NCBI GenBank assembly: GCA_020432595.1
Contig: JAGQGA010000362.1
Coordinates: 1 to 5,964 of the forward strand
DNA length: 5,964 nucleotides
Direction of reading: 5' to 3'
From: Anaerolineales bacterium
GTDB lineage: Bacteria; Chloroflexota; Anaerolineae; Promineifilales; Promineifilaceae
Below the pieces are notes generated by a model. The model was given only the letters and a program-made list of their open reading frames with translations. It was not told the origin of the DNA and did not search any database. The position numbers and the translations under genes are program-made. Positions 1-5,576 of the stretch are shown one piece after another (within the stretch, counting starts at the first letter, position 1; each line of letters starts with the position of its first letter).

Positions 1-79
1 AGTTTACGCACTCGTTGTGCTTCTAGGCCTTCGGCAGCAAGTGGCTCGGCAATAACGTTTGAAAGGTATTGGACTTAGG
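1..79. other. Left-edge stretch, no assignable gene
   Basis: These 79 bases follow the stop codon of the amidotransferase and are cut by the window edge. Two plus-strand frames could be the last codons of a convergent gene: one ends at TAG 76-78 (tail ...AITFERYWT), the other at TAA 53-55 (tail ...LGLRQQVARQ). One minus-strand frame is also open to the edge (IAEPLAAEGLEAQRVRK) but has no ATG or TTG start in the window, and its only GTG, at 11-9, lacks a Shine-Dalgarno sequence. The evidence does not choose among them. No terminator hairpin and no tRNA fold were seen. Confidence 0.2.
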
Positions 80-760
80 CTACCCTTCCCTTTCTGCCAC
101 CAGCGCAAAAAAGTTTTGCAAAAAGCGCCGGCCGTCCAAGTTTTTCTCATCATATGCTTCCGGATGGAACTGGGTGCCAAAGAGGGGGAGTGATTGGTGT
201 GCCAGCAGTTGAAGGGCGGTGATGTCGGTGGCTGCCAAGTTTTCAAACCCTTTCGGCAGTTGCTTTACCTCCCAGTAATGCGCCTCAAACAAATTCATTT
301 GCGGGGCTAACCCGGCAAACAGCGGGTGGGGGCGAAGCTGTTGCACTGGGGTAAACCCCCACTCATGCGTCCGATTGCGCCACGACTCGTCATCCATATC
401 CCCCGCTTCGGCCGGAATAATGGCTCCGACATTTACCCCAAACGTTTGCGCCATCATCTGGCAGCCACCGCAAAAGCCCAGCGTAGGCTGCGCCCCTTCC
501 CGAAACATCGCCCGCAGCCCGGCCAGATTCGCTTCGTCATAATGCTGAAACTCGGTCATGTTGCCACTCACCAGCACTGCCCGCACTTTTAGCTCCCGCA
601 GCACCTCTGGATTTACGCGCTGATAGCGCATCACCAGACAATGATCGCCGCTAATTTCCTCCAGCCGGTATTTGACATTTAGCACCCGCTGCAAATGCAC
701 GTCCCATTTATCCCCCATCTCCTTCACCCGATCATGCTCAATATCTACGTAAACGATCAT
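80..760 (-). CDS. Stand-alone class-I glutamine amidotransferase (GATase1) domain protein
   Basis: A 226-residue protein that is essentially one GATase1 domain. This family hydrolyses glutamine (or a related gamma-glutamyl amide) and passes ammonia to a partner. The nucleophile elbow GFCGGCQ puts the catalytic cysteine at Cys97, with Gly99 and Gln101 in the usual places. TQFHPE near the C-terminus supplies His199 and Glu201 to complete the triad, and the VSGN segment near residue 65 fits the oxyanion strand. There is no synthetase, ligase or other acceptor domain, so the partner is unknown. The start is the ATG at 760-758 because a strong GGAGGT lies six bases upstream and the ATG overlaps the cupin stop codon by 4 bp (ATGA). 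The frame stays open further upstream to 898, but that part runs antiparallel through the cupin gene in a different frame and is not protein-like. Possible relatives include the GuaA amidotransferase domain and PuuD-type gamma-glutamyl hydrolases; the sequence alone does not decide the substrate. Confidence 0.9.
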   Translation of the reverse strand: MIVYVDIEHDRVKEMGDKWDVHLQRVLNVKYRLEEISGDHCLVMRYQRVNPEVLRELKVRAVLVSGNMTEFQHYDEANLAGLRAMFREGAQPTLGFCGGCQMMAQTFGVNVGAIIPAEAGDMDDESWRNRTHEWGFTPVQQLRPHPLFAGLAPQMNLFEAHYWEVKQLPKGFENLAATDITALQLLAHQSLPLFGTQFHPEAYDEKNLDGRRFLQNFFALVAEREG

Positions 761-1341
761 CTTGCTACCTCCGATTTTTGCACCAGGTTGCCGCCACGCC
801 ACAGATAAAGTGCCAGCAGCGGCTCCGTTGTCGTTTGCATGGTGTGGGGCTGCCAGGGGGCGTGGTAAATGACGGCACCAGCCGGCCGTACATGCCACCC
901 TTCATCTCCTCGCCGCCAACGGCCGTTTCCCGTCAACGCCACATACACCTCTTCCGCCTCATGCCAATGCAGCGGATATTCAATCCCCGGCCCCAGCAGC
1001 AAAAAGCCACACGCCAACTGCTTGCTGGCAACTGGCCCCCGCAGCCCAATTAGCTCCGTCCAGCCATAATTTGCCAAAAAATCAGCCCCAAAATCGCTGA
1101 CGGTGTAGGTTTGGCCCCAGGTGAGGAAAACGGCCGTTTCTACCAACCTCCTCACCAACCCCCGCGCCTCCTCACTGGCTAACCCCACCGTATGCGGCAG
1201 CCAACGCAGCACCGGCAGCGAATTTGGCATCAACTGACGATCAACCGTCCCAGCCTCCGGCCACAGCGCCAAAAACGGAGCCAAAGGTTCCGCCGCCAAT
1301 TGAGTCAAAAACTGCCTCATTTCTGCCACCAGGGACACCAT
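757..1341 (-). CDS. Cupin-domain protein resembling DMSP lyases (DddQ/DddL-like cupin)
   Basis: A 194-residue protein with an N-terminal helical part (about residues 1-100, including WGQTY at 75-79 and NYGW at 91-94) and a C-terminal cupin barrel. The first metal motif is YPLHWHEAEEVY, giving His125, His127, Glu131 and Tyr133; the second gives His166 in HAPWQPHTM. Family knowledge: DddQ-type DMSP lyases bind metal through a His, a Glu four residues on and a distal His, with a Tyr six residues after the first His. Here His127, Glu131, Tyr133 and His166 have almost the same spacing, and Tyr122 sits five residues before His127 as in DddQ. This supports the family; cleavage of dimethylsulfoniopropionate itself is inferred only, since many relatives in non-marine bacteria have unknown substrates. 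The ATG at 1341 is preceded by GAGGAT about 11 bases away; an in-frame ATG at 1320 with a weaker GGTGG is possible. The protein has no signal peptide and is co-translated with the amidotransferase. Confidence 0.82.
   Translation of the reverse strand: MVSLVAEMRQFLTQLAAEPLAPFLALWPEAGTVDRQLMPNSLPVLRWLPHTVGLASEEARGLVRRLVETAVFLTWGQTYTVSDFGADFLANYGWTELIGLRGPVASKQLACGFLLLGPGIEYPLHWHEAEEVYVALTGNGRWRRGDEGWHVRPAGAVIYHAPWQPHTMQTTTEPLLALYLWRGGNLVQKSEVAR
767..772 (-). promoter_or_regulatory. Shine-Dalgarno GGAGGT of the amidotransferase
   Basis: GGAGGT reads on the minus strand six bases before the ATG at 760. It lies inside the last codons of the cupin gene. This strong site fixes the amidotransferase start and, with the ATGA overlap, points to re-initiation by ribosomes finishing the cupin. 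Confidence 0.85.
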
Positions 1342-1362
1342 CTAACCGTCCATCCTCTGGTA

Positions 1363-1380
1363 AACAGGCCTCAACCTGTT
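1363..1380. promoter_or_regulatory. Dyad AACAGG-N6-CCTGTT upstream of the cupin gene
   Basis: A perfect 6+6 bp inverted repeat lies 22 bases upstream of the cupin ATG, inside the divergent intergenic region. It could be an operator half-site pair or a small hairpin in the cupin mRNA leader. Nothing in the window identifies a regulator, and a dyad this short can arise by chance. Confidence 0.25.
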
Positions 1381-1427
1381 CGCCTCTTTTTGCAGAAAAC
1401 ATCCATGCGCCCAAGCAAATAGCTCAG

Positions 1428-1433
1428 TATAAT
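1428..1433 (+). promoter_or_regulatory. Perfect -10 box TATAAT for the PLP-enzyme gene
   Basis: TATAAT lies 33 bases before the ATG at 1467, which would put transcription start near 1440 with a leader of about 26 bases carrying the Shine-Dalgarno. No good -35 hexamer is found 16-18 bp upstream (ATGCGC or similar), so the promoter is either weak or relies on an activator. On the opposite strand the same bases give TATACT (1432-1427), a possible -10 box for the cupin operon with a leader of about 80 bases. Confidence 0.5.
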
Positions 1434-1454
1434 CCCTCTATCTATCTTACTACG

Positions 1455-1461
1455 AAGGAAG
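1455..1461 (+). promoter_or_regulatory. Shine-Dalgarno AAGGAAG of the PLP enzyme
   Basis: AAGGAAG sits five bases upstream of ATG 1467. It decides the start of a frame that stays open upstream to 1224; the upstream part lies in the promoter region and antisense to the cupin gene. Confidence 0.75.
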
Positions 1462-1466
1462 TGACT

Positions 1467-2696
1467 ATGACCACGCTTGATCTTGATTTTGTTCGCCAAC
1501 AGTTCCCTGCCTTTTCCGAACCCAACCTCCAGGGCTGGGCCTTTTTTGAGAACGCCGGAGGTTCCTACGCCTGCGGCCAGGTAATTGACAAACTCCATCG
1601 CTACTACCGCCAAACCAAGCTACAGCCCTACGGCGTTTACCCCGCCTCAGCCCGCGCCGGGCAAGAGATGGACGAATCATACCGCCGCTTGGCCGGTTAT
1701 CTCAACGTAGAGGAAGACGAAGTACATTTTGGTCCCTCGACCTCGCAAAACACCTACGTGCTGGCTCCGGCCTTTCGCGGTGGCTGGGATGAAGGAGATG
1801 AAATTATCGTCACCAACCAAGACCACGAAGCCAACTCTGGGGCATGGCGGCGGCTGGAAAAAACGGGGATTGTGGTGCGTGAATGGCGCATTGACCCTGA
1901 CAGCGGCGAGCTTGACCCAGCGCAGCTTGACAATTTGCTGAATGACAAGACCCGCCTCGTCGTCTTTCCCCACTGCTCCAACGTGGTCGGCCACATCAAC
2001 CCCGTGGCCGAAATTGCCGCCAAAGTCCATGCCGCCGGGGCATTGGTGGCGGTGGATGGGGTAGCCGCCGCGCCACACGGCCTCCCCGACATTCAGGCTA
2101 TCGGTGCCGATGTCTATCTGTTTTCGCTGTACAAAACATTTGGCCCGCACCAGGGACTGGCGGTGGTGCGCCGCCACGTGATGGAACAGCTAACCAACCA
2201 GAGCCATTATTTTAACGCTGCTTATCCGCGCAAAAAGATTACCCCGGCCGGGCCGGATCATGCCCAAATTGCCTGTGCCTCGGGTATTGCTGACTATTTT
2301 GACGCGGTATACGCGCATCATTTTGCCGACGAGGTGGATGCGGCCGAACGGGGCCGCCGCCTGCACAAGCTGTTCCGCGAGGCGGAGCAGGCGCGATTGG
2401 CACCGCTGTTGGATTTTTTGAAGGCGCGGAGTGATGTAAGCCTGGTAGGGCCGGCGGACCCCATTGTGCGTGCTCCTACCGTTTCGATTCAGACTCATAA
2501 ACGGCCGTCTTCTTTCATTGCCCGCGAACTGGCCGAACACAATATCATGGCAAACAGCGGCGATTTCTACGCCGTTCGTCCACTGGAAGGAATGAACATC
2601 CCGCTTAACCCCGGCGTACTGCGGATGTCGTTTGTCCACTACACCACTGATGCGGAAGTAACCCAATTGATGGAAGCCTTGGATGCGGTGTTGTAA
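1467..2696 (+). CDS. PLP-dependent class V aminotransferase, cysteine-desulfurase-like (VC1184/TIGR01976-type)
   Basis: A 409-residue fold-type I PLP enzyme covering the full length of the family. The Schiff-base lysine is Lys223 in FSLYKTFGPHQG, the signature of this branch of class V enzymes. Other active-site elements are visible: FGPSTSQNT (88-96, cofactor phosphate loop), DHEAN (119-123, His120 stacking on the PLP ring), and VDGVAAAPH (196-204, Asp197 contacting the pyridine nitrogen and His204). SufS/NifS desulfurases carry a catalytic cysteine in an RxGHxC loop near the C-terminus. Here that stretch reads NSGDFYAVRPLEG and the last 120 or so residues hold no cysteine, so classical cysteine desulfurase chemistry is unlikely. 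A lyase, epimerase or other beta/gamma-elimination activity is possible. No SufB/C/D/U-like neighbour is present. It is transcribed alone, divergent from the cupin and convergent with the transporter. One near copy of the local palindrome (AACGGCCGTC) is at 2500-2509. Confidence 0.88.
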   Translation: MTTLDLDFVRQQFPAFSEPNLQGWAFFENAGGSYACGQVIDKLHRYYRQTKLQPYGVYPASARAGQEMDESYRRLAGYLNVEEDEVHFGPSTSQNTYVLAPAFRGGWDEGDEIIVTNQDHEANSGAWRRLEKTGIVVREWRIDPDSGELDPAQLDNLLNDKTRLVVFPHCSNVVGHINPVAEIAAKVHAAGALVAVDGVAAAPHGLPDIQAIGADVYLFSLYKTFGPHQGLAVVRRHVMEQLTNQSHYFNAAYPRKKITPAGPDHAQIACASGIADYFDAVYAHHFADEVDAAERGRRLHKLFREAEQARLAPLLDFLKARSDVSLVGPADPIVRAPTVSIQTHKRPSSFIARELAEHNIMANSGDFYAVRPLEGMNIPLNPGVLRMSFVHYTTDAEVTQLMEALDAVL

Positions 2697-2721
2697 ATGG
2701 GCTGATCTGTTGTGATAGGAG

Positions 2722-2763
2722 CGTGGTGCGTGGTGCGTGACAAATTACGCACCACGCACCACG
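2722..2763. repeat. Perfect 17-bp hairpin made of 7-bp units; likely bidirectional transcription barrier
   Basis: The left arm 2722-2738 (CGTGGTGCGTGGTGCGT) and the right arm 2747-2763 are exact reverse complements around an 8-base loop GACAAATT. Each arm is built from tandem heptamers (GCGTGGT twice plus a partial copy). It fills the gap between convergent genes ending at 2696 and 2769, where it could act as a two-way terminator. There is no T-run after it on either strand, so it is not a textbook intrinsic terminator. A dispersed palindromic repeat that happens to sit between convergent genes is equally likely. Confidence 0.8.
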
Positions 2764-2768
2764 TAAAA

Positions 2769-4091
2769 TCACACCTCACGCGGTTCCTTCACCCAAAAGC
2801 GGAGCATCAGGAAAGCCAATAAACTGACTACCACGCTGGCGGCAAACACCCACGTATAGCTAATTTTGACCAGCAAGGCCCCCAGCAGCGGTGCTGCCAT
2901 GCTGCCAATACCGGCCAGCGTGTTGGTGAGGCCGATGTAGGTGGGGCGTTTTTCTGGGGCGCAAAATTCCACGACGACGAGCATCCCGGAAACGATGCGG
3001 GCACCAGAAAAGAAGCCGAGCAAAAAGAAGGTGCCGATAAACCAGTTTGGATCGGGAGCTAACCAGGCGAGGGCGAAGGCAAAAACGGCCGTTAATGCCG
3101 CAAGCTCCAGCGACAGCCGATGACCGCGCCGATCCGCCAAAAACCCCATCAGCAAACTACCGGCCGTTTGCCCCACCAGGCTGGCTGTCGTAAACGTCGC
3201 CACCATGCCATCCGAAATCGCCCACATCTGAATCGCCGCCACCGTCAAAAAGCCGCTCCCCATTTCTGCCAACGCCAGCACAAACCGCGCCAGCAAAAAG
3301 CTGCGGAAATTGTGGTCAGTTTGCACCACCTTGGGCAGTTCAACCAAATATTGGCGCGTCGTCCGGCGCGGCACGCTGGCCTTCACCACCGGCTCGCGTG
3401 TCAATGCCAGAAAAGTCCAGCTTAACGTAATTGCCATCCCTGCCACAGCGAACAGGTAAATAAAGTTAAGCGGAAAGGCAACGCGATCCAACACCTGTCC
3501 AGCAATGCTGGCTGCCCCTACGCCTAGCAGCGTCCCAATAAACATGGTGCCGCCAAAAAAGCGCCCCCGCTGCGTCACGGGGAAGCAGCGAGCAATCATA
3601 TCTTGCCAGGCTGCCGCCACCATGCCGCCACCGAAAGTGAACCAACTGTAAAGTAGTAAGAGCAGCACCACCGCCAGCGTGGGTGAACGATAGGCAGCCA
3701 GGGGAGCCAGAATAAACAAAATGGCGGGCAGCCGCTCGGTTAGAAAGCCAATGTTGACCACAATCGGCTTTTTGCGATCCAGTCGTTCGATGATGTTGGC
3801 CGTCAGCAGTTGCGGCAGCATAAAGCCACCCTGCGCCAACATCGCCATCAGCGCCAGCGGCAAGGTACTGCTGGTCAATTTGCTAATAAACAAAGGCAGG
3901 ATGGTGGTGGATGAAATGAGGCTGAGACCACCCATGAAAAAAATGACATCAAATGAGTTGACGAGGAAGTTCCAGCGCAGATGGCGATCCCGCTCAACTT
4001 CGGCTTCATCGGGGGTTAAAAGCTGGACAGGTTGGTCAAGCTGGAGCAAACGGCGCAGAGGCCGACGGGTAATGGTGGTCAAATTGCTCAA
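2769..4091 (-). CDS. Major facilitator superfamily (MFS) transporter, 12 TM
   Basis: A 440-residue integral membrane protein whose hydrophobic pattern fits twelve helices in two halves, with a cytoplasmic N-terminal tail of about 40 charged residues and a central loop around residues 231-260. The MFS motif A between helices 8 and 9 is clear: GFLADRRGHR at 316-325. The matching loop between helices 2 and 3 is degenerate (IERLDRKKP, 101-109). The helix 10 region GFFSGARIVSGM and the following EFCAPEKRPTYIGLTN are typical of an MFS subgroup of unknown substrate. The start is TTG at 4091-4089, chosen because AGGAG lies five bases upstream and because starting at a later Met would remove helix 1. 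It follows the TIM-barrel gene after 8 bases and is the last gene of that unit. The substrate cannot be inferred. An exact AACGGCCGTT lies at 3084-3093 and a near copy at 3159-3168. Confidence 0.92.
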   Translation of the reverse strand: MSNLTTITRRPLRRLLQLDQPVQLLTPDEAEVERDRHLRWNFLVNSFDVIFFMGGLSLISSTTILPLFISKLTSSTLPLALMAMLAQGGFMLPQLLTANIIERLDRKKPIVVNIGFLTERLPAILFILAPLAAYRSPTLAVVLLLLLYSWFTFGGGMVAAAWQDMIARCFPVTQRGRFFGGTMFIGTLLGVGAASIAGQVLDRVAFPLNFIYLFAVAGMAITLSWTFLALTREPVVKASVPRRTTRQYLVELPKVVQTDHNFRSFLLARFVLALAEMGSGFLTVAAIQMWAISDGMVATFTTASLVGQTAGSLLMGFLADRRGHRLSLELAALTAVFAFALAWLAPDPNWFIGTFFLLGFFSGARIVSGMLVVVEFCAPEKRPTYIGLTNTLAGIGSMAAPLLGALLVKISYTWVFAASVVVSLLAFLMLRFWVKEPREV

Positions 4092-4096
4092 CAGTT

Positions 4097-4101
4097 CTCC
4101 T
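4097..4101 (-). promoter_or_regulatory. Shine-Dalgarno AGGAG fused to the upstream stop codon
   Basis: The TAG stop of the TIM-barrel gene (4102-4100) runs straight into GGAG, so the transporter's ribosome site AGGAG overlaps the stop and lies five bases before the TTG start. This supports the TTG start and translational coupling of the two genes. Confidence 0.75.
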
Positions 4102-4795
4102 AACTACGAATGCGCTGCACAAGAGCCTGCACACGGGCAGGGTCAAATTGGTCAAAGCGGTGGCTGATGCCGGTGGCAACAAGAAAGCAATCGGCGTAGG
4201 GTAGATAGTCGCCCACGTTTTCGGGGGTAATGCCGCTGGCGATGGCTAATGGATGGCCGCCAATGGCCTGCTTCATGGTGCGGATTTTGGCAAGGGAAGC
4301 GGCGTGGCCGGTGCCGGGGCCGCTGGTGGTGACGACATCCATGTAGGCAACGGCCGTTTGTGCCGCCACCCCCAAATCTGCTACCTCGCGCTGATATTTA
4401 AACGCCACCCCGCCAAAGTAAAGGCCATTCCAGCCGTGCTGCTGCTGCGCCTGCTGCACCCGTTCAGCGGCGGGCTGGGCGGCGCGGGTTTCATCAATTT
4501 CGGCGTTGTCCACCCACACCCCGGCCATGCCTGGCGGCACGGCAGCAAAGGTGGCGGCGGCATCCAAATCGAGGCAGTTCACGCCCAGCCACCAGTGGGG
4601 AAAAACGGCCGTTAATGCCGCATACACCTCCAGCAAAACCGAAGAGGCAATGTCATGGTTGATCAAAAAAACGCCATCGGCACCAGCATCGTGGGCAATG
4701 TGGGCGTTACGCTCCGCCTGCGCCCGGTCAACTACATGGATGACGGGCAGGATGACGTGGCGTTGGGAAAATTGTTGGCGGAATTTAGAAGTCAT
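4100..4795 (-). CDS. TIM-barrel protein resembling the BtpA/SgcQ family
   Basis: A 231-residue soluble protein with the alternating strand/helix pattern of a (beta/alpha)8 barrel. It opens with VILPVIHV (14-21), then DAGADGVFLINHD (36-48), LGVNCL (70-75) and AGVWVDNAEID (91-101). Two glycine-rich loops lie at the C-terminal end: TTSGPGTG (156-163) and IASGITPENV (185-194), followed by ADCFLVATGIS (201-211). The last two resemble the phosphate-binding half of the barrel in BtpA-like proteins, where a gap-free 'SG.TPEN' motif is typical. BtpA was linked to photosystem I accumulation in cyanobacteria and SgcQ to a sugar operon; neither role can be assumed here. Other phosphosugar-binding barrels are the alternative. 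The ATG at 4795 has no Shine-Dalgarno (CCCCATACT precedes it) and no in-frame alternative nearby. Copies of AACGGCCGTT are at 4349-4358 and 4604-4613, both read as Thr-Ala-Val. Confidence 0.72.
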   Translation of the reverse strand: MTSKFRQQFSQRHVILPVIHVVDRAQAERNAHIAHDAGADGVFLINHDIASSVLLEVYAALTAVFPHWWLGVNCLDLDAAATFAAVPPGMAGVWVDNAEIDETRAAQPAAERVQQAQQQHGWNGLYFGGVAFKYQREVADLGVAAQTAVAYMDVVTTSGPGTGHAASLAKIRTMKQAIGGHPLAIASGITPENVGDYLPYADCFLVATGISHRFDQFDPARVQALVQRIRS

Positions 4796-4813
4796 AGTAT
4801 GGGGATTGGTAAT

Positions 4814-4863
4814 CAGTAATCGGTAATCGGTATTCAGTACTGGTTACCGATTGCCGATTACTG
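4814..4863. repeat. Imperfect hairpin of 7-bp units (GGTAATC/AGTAATC) between GNAT and TIM-barrel genes
   Basis: Arms 4814-4833 and 4844-4863 pair at 18 of 20 positions around a 10-base loop that itself contains CAGTACTG. The left side is a run of heptamers: GGTAATC (4808), AGTAATC, GGTAATC, GGTATTC. The right arm lies inside the acetyltransferase gene and encodes its last residues (VIGNR) and the TAA stop at 4846-4844. The left arm ends close to the TIM-barrel start. It resembles the hairpin at 2722-2763 in construction but not in sequence. It may attenuate transcription between the two genes or stabilise the upstream mRNA 3' end. Confidence 0.75.
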
Positions 4864-5479
4864 GCAACAGCTTGATGCCAAACATAATGGCCTTGGGATA
4901 TTGATGAACGGGGCGATAGCCAAGTTTTTTGTAAAAGGCAACGGCGCGGGGATTGCTGCGGCTAACACCCAGATGAACGGCCGTTACGCCCATCTCTTGC
5001 AGTTCATGCCAAAATCGCTCCATCAGCTTGCGCCCCCACCCTTGCTGCTGCGCTTCCGGCAGCAAATCAATGTGCAAATGCGCCGGGTAGCTTGCCACAT
5101 ACGCTTGCAGCTCCTCATCAGACACCCGCGCACTGGCGTGGATGCTGCGGACAGCCCAGGCATCAGATGAAGGGTCGGTTGGCTCAGGCAGCGGATAGCG
5201 TGCCCGCAGCGGCGGCAGCCAGTCGCGCTCACACCGTTCGCCAAACGCCACCGAGTCGCGTGTGCCCAAAATGTAGCCGCAGGGAACCGCATTGCGGGTC
5301 AGCAAAAAGCACAAATCTGGTTCAAAGACAGCATAGGGCGCAGCATAAATATGCCCCAACAGGTCGGGGTCACGGTACAGCAGCGTGGCATCACGCCCAT
5401 GATCGCCAGTTTGCAGGCAAATGCGGTACAGGGAGGTCAAATCGGTGGGGTGATAGGGACGGATAGCAAAAGTCGTCAT
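4844..5479 (-). CDS. GNAT-family N-acetyltransferase
   Basis: A 211-residue member of the Gcn5-related N-acetyltransferase superfamily, which moves an acetyl group from acetyl-CoA to an amine. The acetyl-CoA pyrophosphate loop is QQQGWG (144-149, pattern Q-x-x-G-x-G), preceded by strand HLHIDLLPE (134-142) and followed by helix [11 protein letters not shown]. The C-terminal part has [19 protein letters not shown] (170-188), the usual motif B with the N-x-x-A-x-x-F-Y-x-K-x-G-Y signature. The [10 protein letters not shown] style recalls the GNAT-like domain attached to O-GlcNAcases and its stand-alone bacterial relatives; the substrate is unknown. The start is ATG 5479, because a -10/-35 pair ends eight bases before it, giving a leaderless or nearly leaderless mRNA. 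The in-frame TTG at 5515 lies within the proposed -35 box. The last five residues come from the hairpin repeat. First gene of the minus-strand unit that continues into the TIM-barrel and transporter genes. Confidence 0.88.
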   Translation of the reverse strand: MTTFAIRPYHPTDLTSLYRICLQTGDHGRDATLLYRDPDLLGHIYAAPYAVFEPDLCFLLTRNAVPCGYILGTRDSVAFGERCERDWLPPLRARYPLPEPTDPSSDAWAVRSIHASARVSDEELQAYVASYPAHLHIDLLPEAQQQGWGRKLMERFWHELQEMGVTAVHLGVSRSNPRAVAFYKKLGYRPVHQYPKAIMFGIKLLPVIGNR

Positions 5480-5487
5480 GAGGGGGA

Positions 5488-5515
5488 ATTGTATGCTACG
5501 CAGGTCGGTTTGCAA
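5488..5515 (-). promoter_or_regulatory. Promoter for a leaderless acetyltransferase mRNA
   Basis: On the minus strand, TTGCAA (5515-5510) is followed after 16 bp by TACAAT (5493-5488), which ends eight bases before the ATG at 5479. Transcription would therefore start at or within a base or two of the A of ATG. There is no Shine-Dalgarno (the spacer is TCCCCCTC), which fits leaderless translation. Confidence 0.5.
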
Positions 5516-5547
5516 ACAGGTTGCGTGGGTAGCTAACCAATTGGCTC

Positions 5548-5576
5548 TTGACTTGTTGCCCCCACCTCATTACTGT
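5548..5576 (+). promoter_or_regulatory. Sigma-70-type promoter for the secreted-protein gene
   Basis: TTGACT (5548-5553) and TACTGT (5571-5576) are separated by exactly 17 bp. The -35 box matches consensus at 5 of 6 positions, the -10 box at 3 of 6 including T1, A2 and T6. Transcription would begin near 5583 and leave a leader of about 60 bases. Confidence 0.4.

Noticed and set aside
1..79. Possible tRNA at the left edge
   Set aside because: No acceptor stem, T-loop GTTCRA or anticodon arm could be placed on either strand.
761..898. 46-residue N-terminal extension of the amidotransferase
   Set aside because: It overlaps the cupin's second metal motif in another frame; ATG 760 has GGAGGT and an ATGA overlap.
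1224..1466. 81-residue N-terminal extension of the PLP enzyme
   Set aside because: It runs through the promoter and antisense to the cupin gene, is low in recognisable structure, and the ATG at 1467 has a good Shine-Dalgarno and begins the family-like sequence.
1677..2177. Open frames antisense to the PLP enzyme (also 2190-2666 minus)
   Set aside because: They show no domain logic or Shine-Dalgarno and are the expected by-product of a GC-rich coding strand.
2722..2768. Classical rho-independent terminator
   Set aside because: The hairpin is perfect but no T-run follows on either strand, so it is reported as a repeat with possible terminator activity.
3721..4167. Open frame on the plus strand inside the transporter
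   Set aside because: Antisense shadow of a clear membrane protein; its translation is rich in Arg/Ser without recognisable motifs.
4808..4863. Possible CRISPR-like array
   Set aside because: The units are 7 bp with no spacers and form an inverted pair, so it is a palindromic repeat.
5480..5515. TTG start giving a 223-residue acetyltransferase
   Set aside because: No Shine-Dalgarno, and the TTG lies in a plausible -35 box; ATG 5479 starts the GNAT-like sequence MTTFAIRPY.
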